Shown in pieces: positions 1 to 5,853 of a stretch of DNA of 5,853 bases. The stretch comes from Bacillota bacterium (lineage in GTDB: Bacteria > Bacillota > Clostridia > Christensenellales > Aristaeellaceae), in assembly GCA_023392755.1 (NCBI GenBank), contig JAEWNM010000077.1:1-5853 (forward strand), read 5' to 3'. The position numbers and the translations under genes are program-made. The notes under the pieces were generated by a model. It was not told where the DNA came from. It made no database searches and was given only the letters and a program-made list of their open reading frames with translations. Each line of letters begins with the position of its first letter. The first letter of the stretch is position 1.

Positions 1-117
1 CAAAAGAACCCACACAATTATGGGAACGCATAAGCACCACATTTCCCGCTGGCTTTTGAAACTGCGCAGCAGTTGATGATGCCTGCCGGCCTTTTTTGCC
101 TGTCTTGCCACCAGCAT
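1..117 (-). CDS. ABC sugar transporter permease, LplB-like, N-terminal fragment
   Basis: The first 39 codons of a gene that leaves the window at position 1. The ATG at 117-115 follows a clear AAGGAGG ribosome binding site (134-128) with 10 nt spacing. The translation starts MLVARQAKKAGRHHQ, then has a basic stretch (LLRSFKSQRE), and then turns hydrophobic (MWCLCVPIIVWVLL) exactly at the window edge. A short basic cytoplasmic N-terminus running into a first membrane helix with a Pro is how LplB/YteP-type carbohydrate permeases begin. The gene lies 105 nt downstream of an LplA-like binding-protein gene on the same strand, the usual order in such importers. It would form part of the membrane channel together with a second permease (YtcP-like) expected further left. 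The family call rests on a short fragment plus context. The hydrophobic onset and the ribosome binding site are visible directly. Confidence 0.72.
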   Translation of the reverse strand, partial: MLVARQAKKAGRHHQLLRSFKSQREMWCLCVPIIVWVLL

Positions 118-127
118 ATGCCGTCTC

Positions 128-134
128 CCTCCTT
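128..134 (-). promoter_or_regulatory. Ribosome binding site of the permease gene
   Basis: AAGGAGG on the minus strand, 10 nt before the ATG at 117. It is a near-perfect anti-16S match and is the main reason for accepting the short edge ORF as a real gene start. Confidence 0.75.
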
Positions 135-168
135 GCCTTGCGGTATGAAAAGATGCCGGGCAGATGAA

Positions 169-191
169 GGGGGAGGGATTTCCCCTCCCCC
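169..191 (-). terminator. Strong intercistronic stem-loop between binding-protein and permease genes
   Basis: A perfect 9-bp inverted repeat: GGGGGAGGG (169-177) pairs with CCCTCCCCC (183-191) around a 5-nt loop. It begins 31 nt after the binding-protein stop codon and ends 34 nt before the permease ribosome binding site. On the minus strand it is followed by CTTCATCTG rather than a run of T, so it is a poor intrinsic terminator. It could terminate partially or protect the upstream mRNA from 3' exonucleases. Both would give more binding protein than permease, as is known for other ABC sugar operons. The stem is seen directly and the role is inferred. Confidence 0.6.
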
Positions 192-222
192 AATTAACTG
201 CATTAAGTGTGAAGTTTCAGGC

Positions 223-1869
223 TCATTTTCCCATCAGGGCCAGATTGGCCTGATAATTGGCCTGCCACTCCTTGGTCATCAGCTCCACATTGGCCGCGGT
301 GAGAGCGTCCTGCAAGGCAGTCCAGGCAGCCTCAAAGGTGTCGTCATCCTCCGCCATGCAGGCCAGGGGGAAGCTTTGCTTCCAGGCATCCTTCACGGCG
401 GCTTCCGCCATGGTGAGCTCCTCCGACTTGCTGCCCATAGCCAGCAGCGCGGTAGCGTCCACAATGGTGTCCTTCATGTTTTCAAACATGATCTGCTTCC
501 ACTTGTTTTCGCCATACCACATCTGGTTGGGCCAGATGCAGCTTTCGCCGTCAGCCCAGCGGCCCTGATAGGTGACCCAGCTCATAAGGCCGGTGTTGGC
601 GCCGAATACGCCTTCCTCATTGTAATCCCAGTTTTCGGAAAGAAGCTGCTGCTTGGAGGTTTCGTCAAACTTCCATTCGGTGGGGCTTGTGATATCCCAG
701 ATGGAGATGTCCTTTGCGGGATCCTTGAGGGATTTCACAGGGCCCGGAATGCCCCAGTTGCAAAGCGCCGCGCCGGCATCGGTCTGCATGAAGTCGATAA
801 GCTTCATCACCGCCTCGGGGTTCTTGCACTTGTCGGTGATAATGGTCCAGGAGGAACCAAGATTGTTTTTGGCTGTCACAGTCGCCTGCTCCACGGCGGG
901 GTCCTTAAAGCCGATCTGAATGTAGCGCTTGTTCTCCGTCCAGGTGGGGTCGGTCAGAGACCAGATTTCGTGGCCCGCGTTGTAGCCGATCCACCAGCCG
1001 GCCATCATGCCCACCACACGCTCCTGGCTGATTTTGGTGCGCAGGTCATCCCAGGCGTTGGTGAAGGAATCGGGGTCCATGGTGCCCGAGCGCCAGAACT
1101 TGTTGATGAACTGGGCCATGCGCTTGCCTTCCTCGCTGAAGGCCCAGTAGGTGAGGGTATTGTCCGCGTTCACCTTCCAGCCCTGCCGCAAGCCAAAGTA
1201 ACCGCCCAGGTAATACTCCGGATAGCCCTGGTTGTACAGGCTCAGGGAGTAGCGGCTTTCCCCCGCGGGGGTTGTGGGAAACTTTTCCAGAACGGCCATG
1301 ACGGCATTGTAGTAATCGTCGGGCGTTTCAATTTTGGGGCTGCCAATGGCCAGCCACTCGTCATAACGCAGGTGGGCGCTGTAATCCGGCAAGTCCATCA
1401 GGTTGCCAAAGGATGTGGGCAGGTAGAAATATTTGCCGTCCTTGTCGGCGTACATGGGCAGATAGTCGCCCAGGCGCGCCTTCAGGCTGGGTGAGGCCTC
1501 AAGGTAGGAGGTCAGCTCCACGGCGCGGCCCTGATCCACAAACTTTTGCCTGGCGGCGGTGGTAAGGCCCTTGATCACATCAGGGTATTCGCCGGAGGCC
1601 AGCATCAGATTGACCGCCTCTTCCGCGTCTCCGTCGGTGGTCTGGTAGCCCAGTTCAATGTTGAAGTTTTTAAGCAGGTAGTCCTTCATGTTGGCTATGC
1701 CCTGCTTTTGCTCCTCCAGCTCGGTCCAGTTATCGCTGGCGATGAATACGGTGACCTTCAACGTATCGGCAGGCACCTCCCAGCCGAATTTGTTGGTTTC
1801 AGCCAGCGCAGCACCCGCCAAGGACATGAGCATCGCCATGACCAAGAGCAACCCCAATACCTTTTTCAT
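223..1869 (-). CDS. Extracellular sugar-binding protein of an ABC transporter (LplA/YtcQ-like)
   Basis: A 548-residue solute-binding protein, probably capturing an oligosaccharide outside the cell for the adjacent permease. The long length is typical of the LplA/YtcQ branch of family 1 binding proteins. Residues 1-23 form a signal peptide (MKKVLG, then hydrophobic LLLVMAMLMSLAGA, ending ALA before ETNKFGW). The mature part has the order expected for the family: an early strand (LKVTVFIASDNW, about 37-48), ASGEYPDVI (91-99) near the first cleft, GKYFYLP (145-151), a YDEWL helix start (169-173), a MMAGWW strand region (288-293), and SSWTIIT followed by PEAVMKLIDFM (about 339-361). There are many Trp/Tyr residues, as in carbohydrate clefts. 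The start at 1869 is chosen over an in-frame ATG at 1941 because AAGGAGG (1883-1877) sits 7 nt upstream and the signal peptide begins exactly there. Unusually for a Gram-positive binding protein, there is no lipobox cysteine. The substrate cannot be read from the sequence. Confidence 0.92.
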   Translation of the reverse strand: MKKVLGLLLVMAMLMSLAGAALAETNKFGWEVPADTLKVTVFIASDNWTELEEQKQGIANMKDYLLKNFNIELGYQTTDGDAEEAVNLMLASGEYPDVIKGLTTAARQKFVDQGRAVELTSYLEASPSLKARLGDYLPMYADKDGKYFYLPTSFGNLMDLPDYSAHLRYDEWLAIGSPKIETPDDYYNAVMAVLEKFPTTPAGESRYSLSLYNQGYPEYYLGGYFGLRQGWKVNADNTLTYWAFSEEGKRMAQFINKFWRSGTMDPDSFTNAWDDLRTKISQERVVGMMAGWWIGYNAGHEIWSLTDPTWTENKRYIQIGFKDPAVEQATVTAKNNLGSSWTIITDKCKNPEAVMKLIDFMQTDAGAALCNWGIPGPVKSLKDPAKDISIWDITSPTEWKFDETSKQQLLSENWDYNEEGVFGANTGLMSWVTYQGRWADGESCIWPNQMWYGENKWKQIMFENMKDTIVDATALLAMGSKSEELTMAEAAVKDAWKQSFPLACMAEDDDTFEAAWTALQDALTAANVELMTKEWQANYQANLALMGK

Positions 1870-1876
1870 GTGTCCG

Positions 1877-1883
1877 CCTCCTT
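1877..1883 (-). promoter_or_regulatory. Ribosome binding site fixing the binding-protein start
   Basis: AAGGAGG on the minus strand, 7 nt before the ATG at 1869. It argues against the longer in-frame start at 1941, which would add 24 residues ahead of the signal peptide. Confidence 0.85.
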
Positions 1884-1911
1884 GTTTGAACATCTTGGCA
1901 TGCGCATATGA

Positions 1912-1938
1912 TTGCACAAATTCTATGCAGCTTGCACA
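1912..1938 (-). repeat. Direct repeat TGTGCAA, 20-bp period, in the binding-protein leader
   Basis: TGTGCAA occurs at 1938-1932 and again at 1918-1912 on the minus strand, exactly 20 bp apart. That is close to two helical turns. AraC-family dimers often bind direct repeats with about this spacing. The repeat is only 7 bp, so it is a candidate operator and no more. Confidence 0.3.
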
Positions 1939-1957
1939 CAACCGACGTTCATTGTGT
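1936..1957 (-). promoter_or_regulatory. Operator-like inverted repeat ACACAA-N10-TTGTGT
   Basis: On the minus strand ACACAA (1957-1952) and TTGTGT (1941-1936) form a perfect 6-bp inverted repeat with a 10-bp centre. It overlaps the start point expected from the -10 candidate at 1967-1962 and shares bases with the nearby TGTGCAA direct repeat. It could bind a dimeric regulator. The symmetry is seen, and a role is inferred. Confidence 0.3.
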
Positions 1958-1961
1958 AATC

Positions 1962-1991
1962 ATCATAACCAATTCTAACCGCCCAAGTAAA
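1962..1991 (-). promoter_or_regulatory. Candidate sigma-A promoter of the binding-protein operon
   Basis: On the minus strand TTTACT (1991-1986, 4 of 6 to consensus) is followed after 18 bp by TATGAT (1967-1962, 5 of 6). It would give an untranslated leader of about 85 nt that contains the two repeat elements. The weak -35 would suit an activator-dependent promoter. The 218-bp spacer 1870-2087 contains no gene that I can support. Confidence 0.4.
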
Positions 1992-2087
1992 TGGACAGAT
2001 GGTAGAGGAACATGGATAAATGTTAGGTGTTTTCAATTTTGAGGCACATTATGCCCAAATCCATGCCATGAAATTTCATTTTTCCCG

Positions 2088-3026
2088 TTATTTCGGCAAG
2101 CCGTCACGGCGGTTTTCTTCCTCCTCATCCCGGTATCCCCGCTGTTCCTGGGACGCCCGATAGGCATGGGGTGAAACGCCGTACCTTAATTTGAACAGCC
2201 TGGAATAATACAGCGGGTCGTTGAATCCGCTTTCCAGTGCCGATTGCTTTACCGTATAATTGGCCCGCTGAAGCCGTAAAATGCTCTGCTGCAGCCTAAA
2301 ATCCATCAAATATTCCTTGATGGACATGCCGGTATGCCCCTTGAAAAGGGTCGTAAGGTAGCTGCGGTTCAGGCCCATGCGGGCGGCCATCTCATCCACG
2401 CTAAGGCGTTCCCGGTAGGATGTTTCGATAATGGAGGTAACGATCCGCACATATTCGTTGCCCAAGGGGCTGTACTTGCGTTTGGAGCTGTCCAGCCTTT
2501 CTTCCGCCGCTGTCGGGCGGGTGATTAAATGATGCAGCGCCTGCGAAAGCACACCGCTAAAGTACAGCGCGTTGTCGGCCCGCATGCCCAGCGCGATTCC
2601 CTTTTGAAGGATTGCAAAAAGGCTCTTCTCCTCCACGATGGAGCGCACAATCAGCTCCTCCGAGAAGCCGGCGGCCTTCATAAGGTCGTCGCTCCAGCCG
2701 CCCTCAAACCCCAGCCAGTAATACTCCCAGGGGTCCTGCCTGTCCGACTCGTAATACGCGATTTGGTGGGGAAAAATCGCGAAGCACTCCCCCGGCCCGA
2801 CGGGATATTCCATATCGCTGGCCAGCACGCGGCCCGTGCCCTTTACAATGAAATGGATCAGGCAATGGTCGCGGACCATGGGGCCGTAGCCATATCCCCC
2901 CGCCGTATGATGCCAGCCGAACTGAACCAGGGACAGCGGCGCGCCGCCGCCCTGGTGGGTAAAATGAATATAGCACTCGTTTTCCCTCTGGGCAGCTTCC
3001 GCCACCTGCAAAAACGGATATGGCAT
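2088..3026 (-). CDS. AraC-family transcriptional regulator with N-terminal cupin-type sensing domain
   Basis: A 312-residue one-component regulator, the usual size for a sugar-responsive AraC protein. The N-terminal half (about 46-115) looks like the cupin ligand pocket: CLIHFIVKGTG (55-65), PVGPGECFAIFPHQ (75-88) and the conserved DPWEYYWLGFEG (98-109). The C-terminal half carries two helix-turn-helix units. The first is about 208-230 (LSVDEMAARMGLNRSYLTTL). The second is about 257-282 and includes the family signature ALESGFNDPLYYSRLFK, followed by YGVSPHAYR (282-290). The last 22 residues are highly charged (DEEEENRRDG). The start at 3026 has a purine-rich GGGGGAAG (3038-3031) ahead of it. 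The gene sits between the transporter and the hydrolase operon, so control of one or both is likely. The ligand is unknown, presumably a sugar released from the imported glycan. Confidence 0.95.
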   Translation of the reverse strand: MPYPFLQVAEAAQRENECYIHFTHQGGGAPLSLVQFGWHHTAGGYGYGPMVRDHCLIHFIVKGTGRVLASDMEYPVGPGECFAIFPHQIAYYESDRQDPWEYYWLGFEGGWSDDLMKAAGFSEELIVRSIVEEKSLFAILQKGIALGMRADNALYFSGVLSQALHHLITRPTAAEERLDSSKRKYSPLGNEYVRIVTSIIETSYRERLSVDEMAARMGLNRSYLTTLFKGHTGMSIKEYLMDFRLQQSILRLQRANYTVKQSALESGFNDPLYYSRLFKLRYGVSPHAYRASQEQRGYRDEEEENRRDGLPK

Positions 3027-3058
3027 TTTGCTTCCCCCATTTCAGCCCTTATTGAAAA

Positions 3059-3087
3059 AGCGTAGCACGGCATGGAGCCCGTGTCAA
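3059..3087 (-). promoter_or_regulatory. Promoter of the AraC-family gene
   Basis: On the minus strand there is a perfect TTGACA (3087-3082), a 17-bp spacer, and TACGCT (3064-3059). The -10 is weak but is preceded by TGC, giving an extended -10. The expected leader is short, about 25 nt. Confidence 0.6.
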
Positions 3088-3146
3088 TGTGCCGCAAAGG
3101 CCAATCCAGCCAAACGGCAGGCTGAAGGTCATTGGGAAGCTTTCTC
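3088..3146. promoter_or_regulatory. Spacer between back-to-back -35 elements of divergent promoters
   Basis: These 59 bp separate the -35 of the regulator promoter from the -35 of the hydrolase promoter, the natural place for a shared regulator site. I see only small symmetries here, for example CAGCC (3107-3111) and GGCTG (3120-3124) as a 5-bp inverted repeat, and GCCAA twice at a 9-bp period (3100 and 3109). None is convincing alone. Confidence 0.3.
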
Positions 3147-3175
3147 TTGCGTTTGTCGCCGCCAGCCCCTATAAT
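3147..3175 (+). promoter_or_regulatory. Promoter of the hydrolase operon
   Basis: TTGCGT (3147-3152), a 17-bp spacer, and a perfect TATAAT (3170-3175). Transcription would begin near 3182 and leave a leader of about 60 nt before the ATG at 3242. The half-matching -35 leaves room for activation. Confidence 0.6.
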
Positions 3176-3227
3176 GGTGTCGCCAAGAGCACCCCGGCCT
3201 TTTCCGCCGCCTCTTCGAAAAAACACG

Positions 3228-3234
3228 AAGGGGG
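3228..3234 (+). promoter_or_regulatory. Ribosome binding site fixing the six-hairpin protein start
   Basis: AAGGGGG lies 7 nt before the ATG at 3242. Together with the promoter at 3147-3175 it rules out an in-frame ATG at 3089, which would place the start upstream of the promoter. Confidence 0.75.
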
Positions 3235-3241
3235 TTTTGTT

Positions 3242-4528
3242 ATGTCATCCGGCGTACAATTTCATTCCAGCGACCCCGTGCTCAACACGCGCTTTGACTG
3301 GGCGCGCAAGCAGGCATTGTCGTATGTCCACGGCTCAACGCCCATCGGGCCCGTGTATGAGGCCGCCCTGCCGGGGCGGGAGGCCTTTTGCATGCGGGAT
3401 GTAGCTCACCACGCCGCGGGAGCGCATGCGCTTTGCCTGGACGAGCACAACTACAACATGCTGCGCAGGTTCGCCCTTGGCATCGGCGAAAGCCGGAGCT
3501 ACTGTTCCTATTGGGAGATCATGTTCGACGGCAGGCCCTGCCCTGTGGACTATGCCGACGATTCGGATTTTTGGTACAACCTTCCCGCCAATTTCGACGT
3601 AATGGACGCCTGCCTGCGCATGTATGACTGGACGGGGGACAGCCGGTACCTTCACCAAGAGGAGTTCCGCAGCTTCTGCCGCATGTCGGCGGAGGACTAT
3701 ATTCATCATTGGGACAAGGACCGCGACGGCGTAATGGAGGGTCCGCCGGGCGGCGGGCGGCGTGGATTGGCCTCCTACGACGAAAGCCCGCGCCAAAAAG
3801 GCTACAGGACGGCCGCCGACCTGCTGGCAGCGCAGTACCGGGGGCTGAAGGCCTATGCCCGGCTTTTGCATATTGCCGGGGAGCGTGTGCGGGCAGCGGA
3901 ATACGTGCAAAAGGCACAAAAGCTGCAGGATTGGTTTGAAAACGCCTGGTGGTCGGAAAAAGAGCAGGCCTATGCCGCCGTTTGGTTCGGCGAGGACAGG
4001 TTCGGCTATGAGTATATGGGTACCGTTGCCTGCATGCCCCTGTATTTCGGCCTGATCCGCGATCCCGAAAGGCAGCGCAAGCAGCTTAACTACATTTTGA
4101 AAAACACCGCCGACTGTGTGGAGGAGTTCAGCTATCACGCGGAAATCCTCTGGCGGTACGGGCTGGATGAAGAGGCCCGCAAAGCCTTTCTCAACATGAC
4201 CCACCCCGATTTGAAGCGCAGGGAATACCCTGAGGTCTCCTACGCCGCCATCGGCGCGGTTGTCACCGGGCTGATGGGCATACATCCCAGCGCGTCGGCG
4301 GGCACACTGCGCACACGCAGCGCGCTTGGCGAAGGCGAATTTGCCCAGGTGAACCACCTGCCCCTGTGGGGTGGTGAAATATCCCTGCTGCACGAGGGGG
4401 AAAATCGCCAAACCCTCTTCAATCAAACCGCCCGGCCCGTTATCTGGCTGCCGGAAGGGGCCAAAACGCCCATTGCCGCAGCCGCCGGGGAAACAAAAGT
4501 CTTTGCAAAGACCGCACAGGAGGGATAG
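3242..4528 (+). CDS. Putative cytoplasmic six-hairpin (alpha/alpha)6-barrel glycosidase
   Basis: A 428-residue protein with no signal peptide, resembling the (alpha/alpha)6 toroid glycoside hydrolases (six-hairpin superfamily, which includes GH78 rhamnosidases and several debranching-type families). Visible features in order are GREAFCMRDVAHHAAGA (45-61), where D53 is in the position typical of a catalytic or substrate-binding acid; LDEHNYNMLRRFA (66-78); YWEIMFDG (90-97), with E92 as a second candidate acid; the helical hairpins LRMYDWTGDSRYL (125-137) and TAADLLAAQYRGLKAYARLL (190-209); and REYPEVSYAAIGAVVTGLMG (327-346), a late barrel segment common in these enzymes. Residues from about 362 onward look like a small beta-rich cap (LPLWGGEISLLHEG). 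I cannot assign a GH family or substrate. The catalytic roles of D53 and E92 are inference. The next gene, encoding a GH110-like enzyme, starts 5 nt after the stop, so the two are translated from one message and probably act on one glycan. Confidence 0.8.
   Translation: MSSGVQFHSSDPVLNTRFDWARKQALSYVHGSTPIGPVYEAALPGREAFCMRDVAHHAAGAHALCLDEHNYNMLRRFALGIGESRSYCSYWEIMFDGRPCPVDYADDSDFWYNLPANFDVMDACLRMYDWTGDSRYLHQEEFRSFCRMSAEDYIHHWDKDRDGVMEGPPGGGRRGLASYDESPRQKGYRTAADLLAAQYRGLKAYARLLHIAGERVRAAEYVQKAQKLQDWFENAWWSEKEQAYAAVWFGEDRFGYEYMGTVACMPLYFGLIRDPERQRKQLNYILKNTADCVEEFSYHAEILWRYGLDEEARKAFLNMTHPDLKRREYPEVSYAAIGAVVTGLMGIHPSASAGTLRTRSALGEGEFAQVNHLPLWGGEISLLHEGENRQTLFNQTARPVIWLPEGAKTPIAAAAGETKVFAKTAQEG
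4518..4524 (+). promoter_or_regulatory. Ribosome binding site of the GH110-like gene
   Basis: AGGAGGG lies inside the last codons of the upstream gene, 9 nt before the ATG at 4534. It supports tight operonic coupling of the two hydrolases. Confidence 0.75.
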
Positions 4529-4533
4529 AGCTG

Positions 4534-5853
4534 ATGAAGGAAATACGTCTGGCCGATGTTGGCATCCTGCCCGGCACGGATATTGCCGGGCAGCTGAATG
4601 CTTTGTTTGCGCAAAACCCGCAGGACACGGAATTTCATTTTGCGCCGGGCGTCTACCACCTGTATTCCAAAAGCGCCGCCCCGTTCTCCGCCTCCTTGTC
4701 CAACTCCGACCAGCTTCCCCAGCTGAAAGCCGGGCTGCTGCTGTCGAACATGCGTCACATCCGTATTGCCGGACACGGCGCGCAGCTTGTGTGCCATGGC
4801 CAGCTGTCACCCCTGGCGCTGCTGGATTCCCGCCACATTGCCATCGACGGGCTGACCATCGATTACTCTCCCGCCCACAACGGGGAAGGAACCGTATTGC
4901 AGGCCACCCCCGAATGGGTTGATGTGGCGGTGGACGGTGCGAAATATCCCTACAGAATACTTAAGGATCGGCTTTTCTTTTGGAACGGGGAAGCGTATAC
5001 CCCCTATTTCGGGGCCATAGAGTTTGACGCCGCCACACGCCGCACGGCCTTTGGAACCGGGGACAGGTTCCGCTCCAAGCGTCAGGAGGAGATAAGGGAG
5101 GGCGTCATCCGCTTTTACGGCAGCTTCAATCCCCTTCCCACGGCGGGCAATTACGTTACCCTTCGCTACAGCCCGCGCATCCATCCCGGCATACTTGCAC
5201 ACCACTGCGAGGATGTTTCACTGAAGGATATCACGCTTTACAACACCTGCGGCCTGGGAATACTGAGCCAGTTCAGCCGGGATTTGAAGTACACCGGCAT
5301 CACCATGCGCCCCAACGAAGCTGCGGGCCGCCGCGTTGTATCCTGCCATGACGACGGGCTGCACTTTTCCAACAATTCCGGCTTCATCACCGTGGAGAGC
5401 TGTTATTTTCACGGCCTGATGGACGACCCGATAAACGTGCACGGCACTGCGCTGCGCATCAGGGAAATCACAGGCGGCTGCTCGCTGACCGCGGAGTATG
5501 CCCATGAGCAGTCCGCCGCATTCCCCCTCTGGGCCGAGACCGGCCAGGAGGTTTCCTTCATTGAGCACATGTCCATGCATTCCCTGGGCACAGCTATCGT
5601 GGAAAGCTATGAGCTTCTTCCCGGCGGCAGCTGCACGCTTGTCTTTGCGGGCGGCCTGCCATCGGGTTTAAAGCCCGGCGACGCGCTGGAAAACCTGTCC
5701 CGAACACCGCGGGTTACGATCCGCGGCTGCTATTTCGGCTCCTGCCGCGCCAGGGGCATACTTGTTTCAACGCCAGGGCAGGTGGTGATCGAAAACAATG
5801 TGTTTGAATCCTCCGGCTGTGCCATATTGATACCGGGGGACGCCAATTACTGG
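4534..5853 (+). CDS. GH110-like alpha-1,3-galactosidase, right-handed beta-helix, 3' end outside window
   Basis: An open frame of 440 codons without a stop, running off the window. GH110 proteins are usually around 600 residues, so roughly a quarter is probably missing. Known members are inverting exo-enzymes that remove terminal alpha-1,3-galactose (blood group B and linear alpha-Gal). Seen here are an N-terminal beta-helix cap (HFAPGVYHL, 34-42), parallel-helix rungs (IRIAGHGAQLVCHG, 76-89; HIAIDGLTIDYSP, 101-113), and an inserted beta domain at about 120-215. Then follow the motifs that identify the family: GRRVVSCHDDGLHFSNNSG (265-283), GLMDDPINVHGT (294-305), and RGILVSTPGQVVIENNVFE (408-426) with AILIPGDANYW (430-440). 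The Asp pairs 273/274 and 297/298 are where I expect the catalytic acids. There is no signal peptide (MKEIRLADVG), so it should act in the cytoplasm, unlike secreted GH110 enzymes of Bacteroides. It could still be a related beta-helix enzyme with another galactoside specificity. Confidence 0.85.
   Translation, partial: MKEIRLADVGILPGTDIAGQLNALFAQNPQDTEFHFAPGVYHLYSKSAAPFSASLSNSDQLPQLKAGLLLSNMRHIRIAGHGAQLVCHGQLSPLALLDSRHIAIDGLTIDYSPAHNGEGTVLQATPEWVDVAVDGAKYPYRILKDRLFFWNGEAYTPYFGAIEFDAATRRTAFGTGDRFRSKRQEEIREGVIRFYGSFNPLPTAGNYVTLRYSPRIHPGILAHHCEDVSLKDITLYNTCGLGILSQFSRDLKYTGITMRPNEAAGRRVVSCHDDGLHFSNNSGFITVESCYFHGLMDDPINVHGTALRIREITGGCSLTAEYAHEQSAAFPLWAETGQEVSFIEHMSMHSLGTAIVESYELLPGGSCTLVFAGGLPSGLKPGDALENLSRTPRVTIRGCYFGSCRARGILVSTPGQVVIENNVFESSGCAILIPGDANYW

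Noticed and set aside
18..203. A 61-codon minus-strand frame across the stem-loop
   Set aside because: It translates the hairpin and the permease leader in another frame, with no family resemblance. The permease frame starting at 117 is better supported.
73..1494. A 473-codon open frame on the plus strand opposite the binding-protein gene
   Set aside because: Its composition is low-information and Gly/Val/His-rich, it has no domain or ribosome binding site, and it is antisense to a clear binding protein.
1870..1941. A 24-residue N-terminal extension of the binding protein
   Set aside because: It would bury the signal peptide and lacks a ribosome binding site. AAGGAGG lies directly ahead of the ATG at 1869.
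2068..2079. Palindrome ATGAAATTTCAT just after the regulator stop codon
   Set aside because: It is AT-rich with no loop, is too short for a terminator, and could easily arise by chance.
3051..3070. Possible catabolite-control (cre) site near TGAAAAAGCGTAGCA
   Set aside because: It resembles the consensus only with an extra base. In correct register, several invariant positions fail.
3089..3241. A 51-residue N-terminal extension of the six-hairpin protein
   Set aside because: It would start upstream of the TATAAT promoter and has no ribosome binding site, whereas AAGGGGG precedes the ATG at 3242.
3335..4810. A 491-codon open frame on the minus strand opposite the two hydrolase genes
   Set aside because: It spans two convincing genes on the other strand, has no recognisable domain, and is explained by GC-rich third codon positions that remove stops from the antisense frame.

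Overview
The window reads as part of a glycan-uptake and degradation locus from a Gram-positive anaerobe, most likely a Clostridia-type Firmicute and possibly a gut member. The basis is the gene types (an LplA/LplB-style ABC sugar importer with an AraC/cupin regulator), strong AAGGAGG-type ribosome binding sites, and moderately GC-rich DNA. The taxonomic placement is inference.

Layout. Two transcription units diverge from a 215-bp spacer (3027-3241). To the left, on the minus strand, are an AraC-family regulator (3026 to 2088), a 218-bp leader/promoter region, an extracellular sugar-binding protein (1869 to 223), a strong intercistronic stem-loop (191-169), and the first 39 codons of an ABC permease (117 to 1, running off the window). 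To the right, on the plus strand, are an (alpha/alpha)6 six-hairpin glycosidase-like protein (3242-4528) and, 5 nt after its stop, a right-handed beta-helix protein that I recognise as glycoside hydrolase family 110 (alpha-1,3-galactosidase type). The second protein begins at 4534 and is cut by the window end at 5853.

How the parts fit. The binding protein and permease would import an oligosaccharide. Neither hydrolase has a signal peptide, so both should act in the cytoplasm on the imported sugar. The GH110-like enzyme points to terminal alpha-1,3-linked galactose (blood-group-B-like or linear alpha-Gal glycans) as a plausible substrate. The six-hairpin protein would process another linkage of the same glycan. 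The AraC regulator probably senses a sugar and controls one or both arms.

The least conventional points are the cytosolic pairing of a GH110-like enzyme with an uncharacterised six-hairpin protein, a binding protein that lacks a lipobox cysteine, a binding-protein/permease stem-loop, and operator-like repeats in the binding-protein leader.
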